Assembly (NCBI RefSeq): GCF_900111075.1
Contig: NZ_FOFZ01000004.1
Location: forward strand, 240,108 to 304,107
DNA: 64,000 nucleotides
Reading direction: 5' to 3'
From: Flavobacterium frigoris
GTDB taxonomy: Bacteria > Bacteroidota > Bacteroidia > Flavobacteriales > Flavobacteriaceae
The notes beneath the pieces are model-generated. The model was given only the letters and a program-made list of their open reading frames with translations, searched no databases and was not told where the DNA came from. Shown here in pieces: positions 43,895-53,836 of this stretch (position 1 is the stretch's first letter; each line of letters starts with the position of its first letter). The position numbers were made by a program, and so were the translations under genes.

Positions 43895-46528
43895 TTACTT
43901 CAATCCAGCTAAACTTTGCTCGATTGTTTCAATTTTAGCTAAAGCATCCGCTTCTTTTTGTCTTTCATTTGCCAAAACTTTCTCAGGAGCTCCGTTTACA
44001 AATTTCTCATTAGACAGTTTCCCTTGTACTGATTTCAAGAAGCCCTTTGTATAATTTAATTCCGTAGTTAATTTTGCAATTTCTTCTTCTACGTTGATGT
44101 TTCCTGTAATCGGAATAAAATATTCATTCGATTTTACTCTAAACGATAAAGCACCGTCCACTTTTTCAGTAACATATTCTAATGCTGTGATGTTTCCTAA
44201 TTTGGTCACAACCGAATCAAAATAAGTAGAAGCCGAATCGTTATTAATCGCTTTTAATTCAATCGCATCTTTAAAAGGGATATTCTTGTCTTTACGAATG
44301 GTTCTAATTCCAGAAATTACTTCTGCGACATTTTCAAAATCGGCAATTAGAGCCGCATCGAAAGGCTTTAATTCTGGCCACGTTGAAACAATTAATGCTT
44401 CTTCCGGAGTTCTCTCTGCTAATATCTGCCAGATTTCCTCTGTCAAAAATGGCATAAAAGGATGCAATACTTTTAAATTATTTTCAAGCATTTCTATTGC
44501 TTTCGCAAAAGTAATACTATCAATAGGCTGTTGGTATGCCGGTTTAATCATTTCTAAGAACCAAGAACAGAAATCATCCCACACTAATTTGTAGGTTCCC
44601 ATCAGAGCTTCTGATATTCTGTATTTTTCGAAATTATCTTCGATTTCTACAAGCGTTTGTTGCAATTTAGCTTCGTACCATTCGATAGCCACCTTAGAAG
44701 ATTCTGGTTGCGGAATTGTATCAGATACTTCCCATCCTTTTATCAATTTGAAAGCATTCCAAATTTTATTAGTAAACCCTTTACCTTGATTGCATAATTC
44801 TTCATCAAACATTATGTCATTACCTGCAGAAGCGCTTAACAGCAATCCTACACGAACACCATCGGCACCGAATTTCTCTATTAAATCTAAAGGATCTGGT
44901 GAGTTCCCTAATGATTTAGACATTTTACGTCTTTGTTTATCACGGACCAATCCCGTTAAATAAACATTAGTAAATGGTTTTTTTCCCGTGTATTCATAAC
45001 CTGCAATGATCATTCGCGCTACCCAGAAAAATAAAATGTCTGGTCCGGTAACTAAATCATTAGTTGGATAATAATATTTAAAATCTTCACTTTCTGGATC
45101 CATTATTCCGCCAAAAACAGACATTGGCCATAGCCAAGAAGAAAACCAAGTATCTAATGCATCTACATCTTGTTTTAAGTCCTCAGTCTTTAGTCCAGAG
45201 TTCTTAGTCTTTTCTTTGGCTAAAGCCAAAGCGTCTTCAATATTTTCGGCAACTACAAAATCCTCTTTTCCATCTCCGTAGAAATAAGCCGGAATTTGTT
45301 GTCCCCACCACAATTGACGAGAAATATTCCAATCACGAATATTATTCAACCAGTGAGCATAAGTATTCTCAAAACGCTTAGGATGCAATTTAATATCTCC
45401 GTCCACTAATACAGATTGTATCGCTGGTTTTACTAAATCTTCCATTTTTAAGAACCATTGATCTGACAATCTTGGTTCGATAACGGCTTTTGTTCTTTCA
45501 GAAGTTCCTACTTTATTTAAGTGCGTTTCTGTTTTTGCAAGTGCTCCTATTTTTTCTAATTCTACAGCAACTTCTTCACGTATTACAAAACGGTCTTTTC
45601 CTTGGTAATGCATACCAAAACTATTCATCGTAGCGTCTTCATTGAAAATATCAATGATTTCAAGATTATGCTTCTCTCCTAGCGTTTTATCATTCATATC
45701 GTGAGCAGGAGTCACTTTTAAACATCCTGTCCCAAATTCGATGTCTACATATTCATCTTCAATAATAGGAATCACACGACCACAAATAGGTACAATGGCT
45801 TTCTTACCTTTTAAATGAGTAAAACGTTCATCATTTGGATTGATACAAATCGCACTATCGCCAAAAATTGTTTCTGGACGCGTTGTAGCAATCGTTAAGA
45901 AATCTTCACTTCCTTCAATTTTATAATTAATGAAATATAATTTTCCTTGTCTTTCTTCAAAAATAACTTCTTCATCAGACAAAGTTGTTTTCGCTTCTGG
46001 ATCCCAGTTTACCATTCGGTATCCGCGATAAATCAGTCCTTTGTTATATAAATCAACAAAAGAACGAATTACAGATGCTGACATATCAGGATCCATAGTA
46101 AACTTAGTACGTTCCCAGTCGCAGGAAGCACCTAATTTTTTAAGTTGTTCTAGGATAACACCTCCATATTTGTCAGTCCAATCGTAAGCGTGTTTCAAAA
46201 ATTCCTCACGAGATAAATCAGATTTATTTATTCCTTCTGCTTTCAATTTAGCAACAACCTTAGCTTCTGTGGCGATAGAAGCATGATCGGTACCGGGAAC
46301 CCAGCAAGCATTGAAGCCCTTTAGCCGCGCTCTTCTAATCAAGACATCTTGAATCGTATTGTTTAACATGTGTCCCATGTGTAAAACTCCAGTAACGTTA
46401 GGCGGAGGAATTACAATGGTATATGGCGTTCTATGGTCAGGCTCCGAATGAAAATAATTATTTTTCATCCAGTAGTCATACCATTTATCTTCAATATTCT
46501 TGGCGTCAAATTGTGCGGGAATTGTCAT
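43895..46528 (-). CDS. valS: Valine--tRNA ligase
   Basis: Charges tRNA-Val with valine and edits mischarged threonine. It has 877 residues. The class I signatures are PNVTGVLHMGHML (HMGH at 50-53) and KMSKS in RRKMSKSLGNSPDPL. The CP1 editing domain is between them, with an IVPICGRVIPIIEDEYVD strand and GTGCLKVTPAHDMND. A C-terminal anticodon-binding and coiled-coil end (ELNYTKGFLKSVQGKLSNEKFVNGAP) is typical of ValRS. The start MTIPAQFDAK is chosen because a minus-strand TACTTTTG (46597-46590) lies inside the longer ORF, which opens at 46612. Confidence 0.97.
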   Translation of the reverse strand: MTIPAQFDAKNIEDKWYDYWMKNNYFHSEPDHRTPYTIVIPPPNVTGVLHMGHMLNNTIQDVLIRRARLKGFNACWVPGTDHASIATEAKVVAKLKAEGINKSDLSREEFLKHAYDWTDKYGGVILEQLKKLGASCDWERTKFTMDPDMSASVIRSFVDLYNKGLIYRGYRMVNWDPEAKTTLSDEEVIFEERQGKLYFINYKIEGSEDFLTIATTRPETIFGDSAICINPNDERFTHLKGKKAIVPICGRVIPIIEDEYVDIEFGTGCLKVTPAHDMNDKTLGEKHNLEIIDIFNEDATMNSFGMHYQGKDRFVIREEVAVELEKIGALAKTETHLNKVGTSERTKAVIEPRLSDQWFLKMEDLVKPAIQSVLVDGDIKLHPKRFENTYAHWLNNIRDWNISRQLWWGQQIPAYFYGDGKEDFVVAENIEDALALAKEKTKNSGLKTEDLKQDVDALDTWFSSWLWPMSVFGGIMDPESEDFKYYYPTNDLVTGPDILFFWVARMIIAGYEYTGKKPFTNVYLTGLVRDKQRRKMSKSLGNSPDPLDLIEKFGADGVRVGLLLSASAGNDIMFDEELCNQGKGFTNKIWNAFKLIKGWEVSDTIPQPESSKVAIEWYEAKLQQTLVEIEDNFEKYRISEALMGTYKLVWDDFCSWFLEMIKPAYQQPIDSITFAKAIEMLENNLKVLHPFMPFLTEEIWQILAERTPEEALIVSTWPELKPFDAALIADFENVAEVISGIRTIRKDKNIPFKDAIELKAINNDSASTYFDSVVTKLGNITALEYVTEKVDGALSFRVKSNEYFIPITGNINVEEEIAKLTTELNYTKGFLKSVQGKLSNEKFVNGAPEKVLANERQKEADALAKIETIEQSLAGLK

Positions 46529-46688
46529 AAAAGCAACTGTTAAAACCAAAATTAAACTTTGGTCTGATATTTGTAATTCATATAGGGAACAAAAGTAAAT
46601 AATTAAGTACACTATAAAAAGCGAAATAAAAATTTGTGCTTTAAATATAAAGAAACTAAATTTACTTTTTATCTATAAAAAAAATCTT

Positions 46689-47078
46689 ATGAAAAAAATA
46701 GCAACAATAATAGCGGTTATATTCTTTACTAGTATCGGATTTGCCCAGAACGGAGCTAAAATTGAATTCAAAGCTGAAAATAATACTATCGATTACGGAA
46801 CGATCACTAAAGAGAAGGACAATGGTATTAGAGTATTTGAATTTACCAATACTGGAACAGCTCCTTTAATTATCTATTCTGTTCAATCCACTTCGAGCAC
46901 TACAATTCTATCAAAACAAAATGAAACTATTTTACCAGGGAAATCTAGTAAAATTGAAGTAAAATACAACATGGCCGTAGGACCAATTAGAAAAACGATT
47001 ACAGTAGAATCTAATGCTGTTAATTATGACGAAGGGAGAGTTCCTTTAAAAATTAAGGGGGAGGTAATCGCTAATTAG
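46689..47078 (+). CDS. DUF1573 domain-containing exported protein
   Basis: A 129-residue exported protein with signal MKKIATIIAVIFFTSIGFAQ. The rest is one Ig-like (DUF1573/ASPM-SPD-2-Hydin) beta sandwich: IDYGTITKEKDNGIRVFEFTN, GTAPLIIYSVQSTSS, LPGKSSKIEVKYN and PLKIKGEV. DUF1573 is common in Bacteroidota; the domain is probably a binding module. The VQSTSS block replaces the xxCGC seen in many members, so it has no Cys pair. Convergent with the next gene through a shared terminator. Confidence 0.9.
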   Translation: MKKIATIIAVIFFTSIGFAQNGAKIEFKAENNTIDYGTITKEKDNGIRVFEFTNTGTAPLIIYSVQSTSSTTILSKQNETILPGKSSKIEVKYNMAVGPIRKTITVESNAVNYDEGRVPLKIKGEVIAN

Positions 47079-47102
47079 TATTAGTCATACCTTAATAAAA
47101 TT

Positions 47103-47140
47103 AAAACGTTCCTTGATAATTATTTCAAGGAACGTTTTTC
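47103..47140. terminator. Bidirectional terminator between convergent genes
   Basis: A 14-base perfect stem AAAACGTTCCTTGA (47103-47116) with 47125-47138, flanked by A and T runs. Confidence 0.86.
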
Positions 47141-47143
47141 GTT

Positions 47144-48472
47144 TTACAAAACATCGATAAGCTGAAAGCTGAATTTCAGTGCTTGCTTATTTCTTTCTAT
47201 TTCAATGGTTATCCATTTCTCCTCTTCTGATCTTAAGAGTGAATTGATCTGTTGTAAAGAATATTTATAGGCCGGGTTTTTATTTATGGAAATAATCACA
47301 TCCCCTTTTTGTAAACCACTATTTTCAGCTGGTGAATTTTTTCTAATGTTGGCTATTTCAAAAATAGGTTTTAATTGAAACTTGTATTTTAAACTAGTCG
47401 CATTTTTACCCCCATTGGTATCCAAATGGTCTACCGTTATTGGAAAAGCTTGCAGCTGAACTGTTTCCTTAACCCATTGCACACCAGAATGTCTGATTTC
47501 AATTCCACTTTTATTATAGACAAATGAAGCAAAATAATGCCTATTTTTCTTTAAATACAAAAACTCATTTTGATAGTCAAAAATAACTGAAAACCGCTTT
47601 AAAATTTCACCTCCAACAGACCCTACCCTATCAGAAACCATTGTTACATGCTTTATAGAACTATAATCTGGGAACGCTATTATAGGCTTTAAAAATTTAA
47701 AATCAACAATTGAAAATTCTGTAATTCGGGCTCTTTTCCCTTCCACATCACCACTAAATCCTTTACCCAAATAATCATCAAAATTATTTTTAGGAACTTT
47801 TATCTTATCAGAAATATTTTGAAAAAGCCAAATCGCATCGCTATTTCCAACATCTACAAGCAATTTCACTGGAATAATATCAGAATCAATAATAGCATTT
47901 GCCTTTACATATGGTTTAGATCCTTCAACCGTAATGGGAGTTTTTTTATATTTACTTTCTATCCTTTTTCTGTTTTTCCGACTGTCCTTATAAAAAACCA
48001 CCCTTTTCTTTTCGTAATTAATTTCGATCAAATTATTTTTAAAAATAGAAGACCCGATTATTCCGTTTACTGGAATTCCGATATGGGAGGATAGATTAAA
48101 ATCTTGGTCAACAATAATATATAAAAGATGATTAATGGATTCCATCCCTTTAACTTCCAGTACATTCCCCACAGATTTCAATCCTTCAATCGCATCTTCA
48201 CTTCCTAACCCCCGCAAAGTAATTTTTTCAATGTTTTTAAGGCTAACTTCATTTTTGTCTTCTAAACTAAATAGAATGGTCTCCTTCACACCAGAATCTA
48301 ACAAAAACGTTAGCTCCACCCCATTAACATTTATAGGAATGAATACGAGATTATTAATTAATTTAAAAGGAATACTTACTTTGTTACCCTCTTTTTTAAA
48401 TCGAAAACCACCTTGTGCCGAGATAGTAAGGGCATAAATGAAAAGAAAAAAAAATAAGAACCGTTTTTTCAT
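47144..48472 (-). CDS. Exported retropepsin-like aspartyl protease with PDZ domain
   Basis: A 442-residue exported protein with signal MKKRFLFFFLFIYALTISAQ. Two retropepsin-like halves are visible: LTFLLDSGVKETILF (first catalytic Asp, DSG, around residue 60) and KLLVDVGNSDAIWLF (second Asp, DVG, around residue 208). A PDZ domain (IRKNSPAENSGLQKGDVIISINKNPAYKYSL, residues about 375-435) ends the protein. Many relatives show DTG at the second site; the Thr-to-Val change could reduce catalysis. The periplasmic substrate is unknown. Divergent from the aminotransferase gene (125-base gap). Confidence 0.88.
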   Translation of the reverse strand: MKKRFLFFFLFIYALTISAQGGFRFKKEGNKVSIPFKLINNLVFIPINVNGVELTFLLDSGVKETILFSLEDKNEVSLKNIEKITLRGLGSEDAIEGLKSVGNVLEVKGMESINHLLYIIVDQDFNLSSHIGIPVNGIIGSSIFKNNLIEINYEKKRVVFYKDSRKNRKRIESKYKKTPITVEGSKPYVKANAIIDSDIIPVKLLVDVGNSDAIWLFQNISDKIKVPKNNFDDYLGKGFSGDVEGKRARITEFSIVDFKFLKPIIAFPDYSSIKHVTMVSDRVGSVGGEILKRFSVIFDYQNEFLYLKKNRHYFASFVYNKSGIEIRHSGVQWVKETVQLQAFPITVDHLDTNGGKNATSLKYKFQLKPIFEIANIRKNSPAENSGLQKGDVIISINKNPAYKYSLQQINSLLRSEEEKWITIEIERNKQALKFSFQLIDVL

Positions 48473-48597
48473 TGGTAAAGGTTTCTATAAAATTACTGAA
48501 AAAACCGAAGAATATTGCACATTTAACAATAAATAGGCTGTATAGCTTATTTAGTTCAAAAAAAAAATCGCAAATTTGCATTTCAACAATTACTATC

Positions 48598-49791
48598 ATG
48601 CCAAAAATATCAAACAAAGGTACACAAATGCCTGAATCTCCAATACGTAAATTAGTTCCTTACTCCGAAATTGCAAAGAAAAAAGGAAACAAAGTATACC
48701 ACTTAAATATCGGACAACCCGACATCAAGACACCTGAGGTGGCCATGAATGCGGTAAAGAATTTTGATATAAAAGTATTAGAATACAGCCATTCAGCTGG
48801 TTTTGAAAGTTACAGAACGAAGTTATCTCAATTCTACAAAAATCAAGGATTACCAATCAATGTTGAAGATATTATCATTACAACAGGTGGATCAGAAGCT
48901 TTGCTTTTTGCAATGGGAAGTACTATGGACCCTGGAGATGAGATTATCATCCCAGAACCATTTTATGCTAATTACAATGGTTTCTCCACTGCATCAGGAG
49001 TCAATGTAGTTCCAGTTATTTCGTCTATTGAAACTGGTTTTGCACTTCCTCCAATCGCTGATTTCGAAAAACTAATTACGTCAAAAACAAAAGCAATCCT
49101 TATTTGTAATCCAGGAAACCCAACAGGTTATTTGTATTCGAAAGAGGAAATGATGCAACTAGCTGACTTAGTAAAAAAACACGATCTGTTCTTAATCGCT
49201 GATGAAGTTTACAGAGAATTTACTTATGACGGTGACATCCATTATTCTGTAATGAACATTCCCGGCCTAGAAGAAAACGCAATCATGATTGATTCTGTGT
49301 CAAAAAGATACAGTATGTGTGGCGCAAGAATTGGTTGTATTGTCTCAAAAAACAAGGAATTAATGGCTGCAGCAATGAAATTTGCGCAAGCAAGATTAAG
49401 TCCACCAACATTTGCTCAAGTAGCTAGTGAAGCAGCTCTTGATACACCTCAAAGTTATTTTGATGAAGTAATCTCAGAGTACAGGGAGCGCAGAGATACG
49501 CTTATCGCTGAATTGCATAAAATTGAAGGCGCAAAAGTTGCGACTCCAAAAGGAGCCTTCTATTGTATCGTTGAACTTCCTATTGAAAATGCTGATGATT
49601 TTGCAAGATGGCTTTTAGAAAGTTACGATCTTGATGGAGAAACAGTAATGGTTGCGCCAGCAGCTGGATTTTACTCTACTCCTGGAGTTGGCTTAAACCA
49701 AGTTAGAATTGCTTATGTCTTAAAGAAAGAAGAGTTGATTAGAGCAGTACAAATACTTAAAGAAGCAATTGTAGTTTATAACGCAAAGTAA
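48598..49791 (+). CDS. Pyridoxal-phosphate aminotransferase, class I/II (aspartate-type)
   Basis: A 397-residue aminotransferase fold I enzyme. VYHLNIGQPDIKTP opens the substrate arm, TTGGSEALLFAMG and NPGNPTGYLYS are the PLP and substrate blocks, LIADEVYREF has the Asp that binds the pyridine nitrogen. The PLP Lys is in DSVSKRYSMCGARIG, where the Arg contacts the phosphate. VRIAYVLKK holds the alpha-carboxylate Arg. It fits the bacterial aspartate/aromatic group, but substrate is uncertain. The ORF is open for 42 more codons upstream (to 48472), which is not family sequence, so Met 48598 is used. A strong hairpin terminator follows. Confidence 0.92.
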   Translation: MPKISNKGTQMPESPIRKLVPYSEIAKKKGNKVYHLNIGQPDIKTPEVAMNAVKNFDIKVLEYSHSAGFESYRTKLSQFYKNQGLPINVEDIIITTGGSEALLFAMGSTMDPGDEIIIPEPFYANYNGFSTASGVNVVPVISSIETGFALPPIADFEKLITSKTKAILICNPGNPTGYLYSKEEMMQLADLVKKHDLFLIADEVYREFTYDGDIHYSVMNIPGLEENAIMIDSVSKRYSMCGARIGCIVSKNKELMAAAMKFAQARLSPPTFAQVASEAALDTPQSYFDEVISEYRERRDTLIAELHKIEGAKVATPKGAFYCIVELPIENADDFARWLLESYDLDGETVMVAPAAGFYSTPGVGLNQVRIAYVLKKEELIRAVQILKEAIVVYNAK

Positions 49792-49873
49792 TAAGCGCTA
49801 CAATTGGAAAATAGTGAAACAATAACACTGTAAAAACAGAGATATAGTTCTCACAATTAAAACAATACCCTAC

Positions 49874-49910
49874 AACGGCAATAACCATTACAGTTATTGC
49901 CGTTTATTTT
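49874..49910 (+). terminator. Rho-independent terminator after the aminotransferase
   Basis: A 12-base stem AACGGCAATAAC/GTTATTGCCGTT (49874-49885 and 49893-49904) followed by TATTTTTG. Confidence 0.82.
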
Positions 49911-50048
49911 TGACACAAAATCGTAAAAAGCACTTAACACTATCACTATGTTAAAGGGATTAATTATTAAAAGGGATGGAAATTCTTTCGTATTTATTAA
50001 TTATCTTTACAGACTAAATATATACACCCACTATAATAGTAGCTTTTA

Positions 50049-50720
50049 ATGAAACATAATGAAGAAATTCATGACGAAATAGGAGATAATCATATTGGTT
50101 CATGCGCAACAAATCCTTTACGAGAAGACGCTTTTGATATTACTGATGACGAAAAAATAGAAAGCATAAAAAAAGATGTTGAAAGTATCCTACGTACACT
50201 AGGGATGGATTTAACTGATGACAGCATTAAAGGCACACCTAATCGTGTTGCAAAAATGTTTGTAAAAGAAATTTTTGGAGGATTGAATCCTGCAAGAAAG
50301 CCAAAAGCATCTACATTCGACAATAATTACAAATACGGCGAAATGTTAGTTGAAAAAAACATTATCGTTTACTCCACTTGTGAGCACCACTTATTACCGA
50401 TTATAGGAAGAGCACATGTTGCTTACATCTCTAACGGAAGAGTAATTGGACTTTCAAAAATGAATCGAATTGTTGAGTACTATTCTAAAAGACCACAGGT
50501 ACAAGAGCGCTTAACAATGCAAATCGTTCAGGAATTACAAAATGCTTTGGGTACAAAAGACGTTGCCTGCGTTATTGACGCAAAACATCTTTGTGTCAAC
50601 TCAAGAGGAATCAGCGATATCGAAAGTAGCACAGTCACTTCTGAATTTGGTGGAAAATTTAAAGACCCACAAGCTCGCAGAGAGTTTTTGGATTATATCA
50701 AATTAGAAACAAAGTTCTAA
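50049..50720 (+). CDS. folE: GTP cyclohydrolase I
   Basis: First step of tetrahydrofolate (and pterin) synthesis, GTP to dihydroneopterin triphosphate. It has 223 residues. Zinc ligands are visible in STCEHHLLPIIGRAHVAYI (Cys and His), and the later Cys in DAKHLCVNSRGI is the third. GLSKMNRIVEYYSKRPQVQERLT is the conserved helix. The N-terminal 45 residues are hydrophilic and variable. It opens a plus-strand run of folE, cysS, yidD and lgt; the repeat element at 50752-50836 separates folE from cysS. Confidence 0.96.
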   Translation: MKHNEEIHDEIGDNHIGSCATNPLREDAFDITDDEKIESIKKDVESILRTLGMDLTDDSIKGTPNRVAKMFVKEIFGGLNPARKPKASTFDNNYKYGEMLVEKNIIVYSTCEHHLLPIIGRAHVAYISNGRVIGLSKMNRIVEYYSKRPQVQERLTMQIVQELQNALGTKDVACVIDAKHLCVNSRGISDIESSTVTSEFGGKFKDPQARREFLDYIKLETKF

Positions 50721-50751
50721 AGTAATTTAGACGTTATTTACCCATAAATCC

Positions 50752-50836
50752 CTAGCCCTGATTGAAGTGAAAATCCTTTTTATCTCGTCTTTAGGACGAG
50801 ATAAAAAGATTGAAGCGGAAAGCAGGAAACAGCTCC
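50752..50836 (+). repeat. Stem-loop repeat element, copy B
   Basis: Left end CTAGCCCTGATTGAAGTGAA then AATCC; long tip stem TTTTTATCTCGTC/GGACGAGATAAAAA (one-sided mismatch only); right end GATTGAAGCGGAAAGCAGGA ending GCTCC. It ends 13 bases before the cysS start, so it forms most of that leader. Confidence 0.78.
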
Positions 50837-50849
50837 TAAAAAAACAAAC

Positions 50850-52328
50850 ATGCCTTTATATACGACCCAAAAGTTAAAAATATACAATTCTCTTTCAGGA
50901 GAGAAAGAAACATTCGTGCCCATTCATGAAGGCAGCATAGGTATGTATGTTTGCGGCCCAACGGTTTACAGCAATGTACATCTTGGAAACGTGCGAACTT
51001 TTATGTCATTTGACATTATATTCAGATACTTACTTCATTTAGGGTATAAAGTGCGCTATGTACGAAATATTACTGATGTAGGTCATATTGTTGATGATGC
51101 GGAAGATGGAGAGGACAAAATTGCGAAAAAAGCACGTTTAGAGCAATTAGAACCGATGGAAGTTGTGCAACGATACACTGTTGACTTTCATGAAATTTTG
51201 AAGGCTTTTAATTTTTTACCTCCAAGTATCGAGCCTACGGCTACGGGGCATCTTATTGAACAAATTGAGATTATAAAAACAATTATCGACAAAGGAATTG
51301 GATATGAAGCGAATGGCTCTGTCTATTTTGATGTCGTTAAATTCAATGAAACCAATCATTACGGTAGATTAAGCGGTCGAAACATTGAAGACATGCTCGC
51401 CAATACCCGTGATCTTGATGGACAAACTGACAAAAGAAATCCACAGGATTTTGCCCTTTGGAAAAAAGCCGAGCCACAGCATATTATGCGCTGGCCTTCT
51501 CCATGGAGCGAAGGTTTTCCTGGTTGGCATTTAGAATGTACAGCCATGAGTACGAAATACTTGGGTAACCATTTTGATATTCACGGAGGCGGAATGGATT
51601 TAAAATTCCCTCATCATGAATGTGAAATTGCACAAAATGAAGCTTGTACCGGCCAAACGCCAGTTAATTACTGGATGCACGCCAACATGTTGACTTTGAA
51701 CGGAAAAAAAATGGCTAAATCAACCGGAAATAATATTTTACCGAGAGAAATCTTAACAGGAGAAAACTCCATCTTAAGTAAAGCCTTTCCAGCTTCGGTA
51801 GCTCGATTCTTTATGTTACAAGCACACTACAGAAGCATCCTTGATTTTTCTGATGATGCCATCGTTGCAGCCGAAAAAGGATATAAAAGACTGATGGAAG
51901 CCTTAGCTACTTTAAAACAGATAAGCGCAAGTCCTAGCAGTACACTGGATATTGCTATCTGGAAGCAATCCTGCTACGACGCTATGAATGATGATTTTAA
52001 TTCCCCCATTTTAATAGCACAATTATTTGAAGGAGTTCGCTTTATCAATCTATTGAATGATGGTAAAGAAACCTTAAATGCAGTTGATTTAGAAAACTTA
52101 GCTTCAACAATGAATGCCTTTGTATTTGATGTTTTGGGACTGGAAGACGAAAAAATAGCAGACGGTAGCAATGATAAACTGGAAGCAGTTGTAAATATGC
52201 TTATAGGAATGAGAAATCAAGCTAGAGCAGATAAAAACTTTACACTTTCTGACCAAATAAGGGATCAATTGATTGTCTATGGAATTCAATTGAAAGATGG
52301 TAAAGAAGGAACTACTTTTAGTGTTTAA
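50850..52328 (+). CDS. cysS: Cysteine--tRNA ligase
   Basis: Charges tRNA-Cys. It has 492 residues. Class I signatures: [15 protein letters not shown] (HLGN at 44-47; zinc Cys 35 nearby in YVCGP) and MAKSTGN in [13 protein letters not shown] (the KMSKS loop). Further zinc ligands come from WHLECTAMS and [10 protein letters not shown]. The C-terminal DALR-like helical domain ends [12 protein letters not shown]. The upstream leader is the repeat element. A spacing of 51 bases to yidD suggests cotranscription. Confidence 0.97.
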   Translation: MPLYTTQKLKIYNSLSGEKETFVPIHEGSIGMYVCGPTVYSNVHLGNVRTFMSFDIIFRYLLHLGYKVRYVRNITDVGHIVDDAEDGEDKIAKKARLEQLEPMEVVQRYTVDFHEILKAFNFLPPSIEPTATGHLIEQIEIIKTIIDKGIGYEANGSVYFDVVKFNETNHYGRLSGRNIEDMLANTRDLDGQTDKRNPQDFALWKKAEPQHIMRWPSPWSEGFPGWHLECTAMSTKYLGNHFDIHGGGMDLKFPHHECEIAQNEACTGQTPVNYWMHANMLTLNGKKMAKSTGNNILPREILTGENSILSKAFPASVARFFMLQAHYRSILDFSDDAIVAAEKGYKRLMEALATLKQISASPSSTLDIAIWKQSCYDAMNDDFNSPILIAQLFEGVRFINLLNDGKETLNAVDLENLASTMNAFVFDVLGLEDEKIADGSNDKLEAVVNMLIGMRNQARADKNFTLSDQIRDQLIVYGIQLKDGKEGTTFSV

Positions 52329-52379
52329 TGATCTTTTTTTAATGATCAACTAAAAATTTAAATACTAAATATCTAAAAT

Positions 52380-52634
52380 ATGATTTCAAAAATCCTCATA
52401 TTTCCTTTTATAGTATTAGTTCGCTTTTATCAAGTTGTGCTTTCACCACTTATGCCTGCAACCTGCAGGTTTGCGCCCACTTGCTCCTCTTATATGGTTG
52501 AAGCATTGCAAGTTCACGGTTTGTTTTATGGCGGATTTCTGGGTGTTAAACGAATTTTAAGTTGTCATCCTTGGGGTAAAACCGGCTATGACCCAGTTCC
52601 TAAAAAAAAGTGCAATCACCAAGACAATCCGTAA
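52380..52634 (+). CDS. yidD: Membrane protein insertion efficiency factor
   Basis: An 84-residue protein, family-typical. An amphipathic/hydrophobic start ([20 protein letters not shown]) is followed by [20 protein letters not shown] with three Cys (CRFxPTCS) and [15 protein letters not shown]. YidD works with YidC in membrane-protein insertion. In many bacteria it sits next to rnpA and yidC; here it lies between cysS and lgt. Confidence 0.95.
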   Translation: MISKILIFPFIVLVRFYQVVLSPLMPATCRFAPTCSSYMVEALQVHGLFYGGFLGVKRILSCHPWGKTGYDPVPKKKCNHQDNP

Positions 52635-52744
52635 GTTAAAATTATGCAATTTGCCTCTTAAATAGCACAAGAAAATAAGGCATAACTTCAATATACTATT
52701 GAAACTCAAAACAAAAAATGTATTTTTACATCAAATAAAAAATA

Positions 52745-53671
52745 ATGACACACGCTTTAAACATAGTTTGGAACCCATCAGAAGGTATTGATTTAGGTTT
52801 TTTTATAATCCGATTCTACAGCCTAATGTTTGTAATTGCATTTGGACTGGGTTGGTACATCATGAAAAACATCTATGATCGCGAAAACGAATCCATAGAG
52901 AAATTAGACTCCTTGTTCATCTGGACTGTTCTTGCCACATTACTTGGTGCTCGTTTAGGTCATGTTCTCTTCTATGATTGGGAATACTTCCGCAATCATC
53001 TATTAGAAATATTTTTACCTTTTAGATTTAGTCCTAATTTTGAATTCACCGGATATCAAGGATTAGCAAGTCATGGAGCAGCCATATCAATAATAATCGC
53101 GATGTATTATTACAGCAAGAAAGTGCTACAAAAACCATTGCTATGGATTTTAGACCGAATTGTTATTGCTGTGGCAAGTGGTGCTATTTTTGTTAGACTG
53201 GGTAATTTTTTCAATTCTGAAATTATAGGAAAACAGACAAGTTCCCCTTTTGGAATAAAATTTATACGTGATCAATTTAGTCCTAGAGATGCCGTAAATG
53301 CAACACAAATACTAACTCCAAATGAAGCTTATCAAGCGATTGCAACTAATCCACAGTTTGCTAATTTACTAGAACAAGTTCCTGCCAGACACCCAGCTCA
53401 ATTGTATGAAGCATTTTGTTATGTTTTTGTTTTTGCGATATTGTTTTTCTTGTATTGGAAAACAGAAACCAGACTAAAATCTGGATTTTTATTCGGACTT
53501 TTTCTTGCACTATTATTTTCCGTACGTATCGTTGTAGAATTTGTGAAAGAAAGTCAAGGTGGATTTGAAAGCTCCTTAGGATTACTTTCTACAGGTCAAT
53601 GGCTAAGTATCCCATTTATTCTTATCGGGCTATATTTTATTTTTACAGCTAAAAAACCAGTAAAAGTTTAA
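52745..53671 (+). CDS. lgt: Prolipoprotein diacylglyceryl transferase
   Basis: Transfers diacylglycerol from phosphatidylglycerol to the lipobox Cys of prolipoproteins, the first step in making the many lipoproteins seen in this window. It has 308 residues and about seven membrane helices. Conserved motifs: LLGARLGHVLFYDWEYF, GLASHGAAISII (HGG-like motif), RLGNFFNSEIIG (the RxGNFxN(S/G)E signature), ARHPAQLYEAF and RIVVEFVKESQ. The insert between the N-E-I-I-G signature and RHPAQLYE is longer than in E. coli, as in other Bacteroidota. Confidence 0.96.
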   Translation: MTHALNIVWNPSEGIDLGFFIIRFYSLMFVIAFGLGWYIMKNIYDRENESIEKLDSLFIWTVLATLLGARLGHVLFYDWEYFRNHLLEIFLPFRFSPNFEFTGYQGLASHGAAISIIIAMYYYSKKVLQKPLLWILDRIVIAVASGAIFVRLGNFFNSEIIGKQTSSPFGIKFIRDQFSPRDAVNATQILTPNEAYQAIATNPQFANLLEQVPARHPAQLYEAFCYVFVFAILFFLYWKTETRLKSGFLFGLFLALLFSVRIVVEFVKESQGGFESSLGLLSTGQWLSIPFILIGLYFIFTAKKPVKV

Positions 53672-53710
53672 GACCTACTTTAGAATAAAATCAATCATAA
53701 AACCAAACTA

Positions 53711-53742
53711 AAAAGCTTCCACAAAAGGAGGCTTTTTTTTTT
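53711..53742 (+). terminator. Rho-independent terminator after lgt
   Basis: Stem AAAAGCTTCC/GGAGGCTTTT (53711-53720 and 53727-53736; one mismatch) followed by a T-run. Ends the folE-to-lgt series. Confidence 0.78.
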
Positions 53743-53836
53743 TGCAATAATGTCTCCTTCCGAAACAGCCTTACAGAAATGCTAAATCTGTTAAAATGAA
53801 TAATTCGAGCCCAATTCCATATTATGCGTATTAAAA

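Noticed and set aside
43770..44054. Plus-strand ORF of 94 codons at the end of valS
   Set aside because: It is antisense to the valS C-terminal region and the valS terminator; no promoter or family signal.
46529..46612. N-terminal extension of ValRS
   Set aside because: Hydrophobic and unrelated to ValRS; a -7 box lies inside it.
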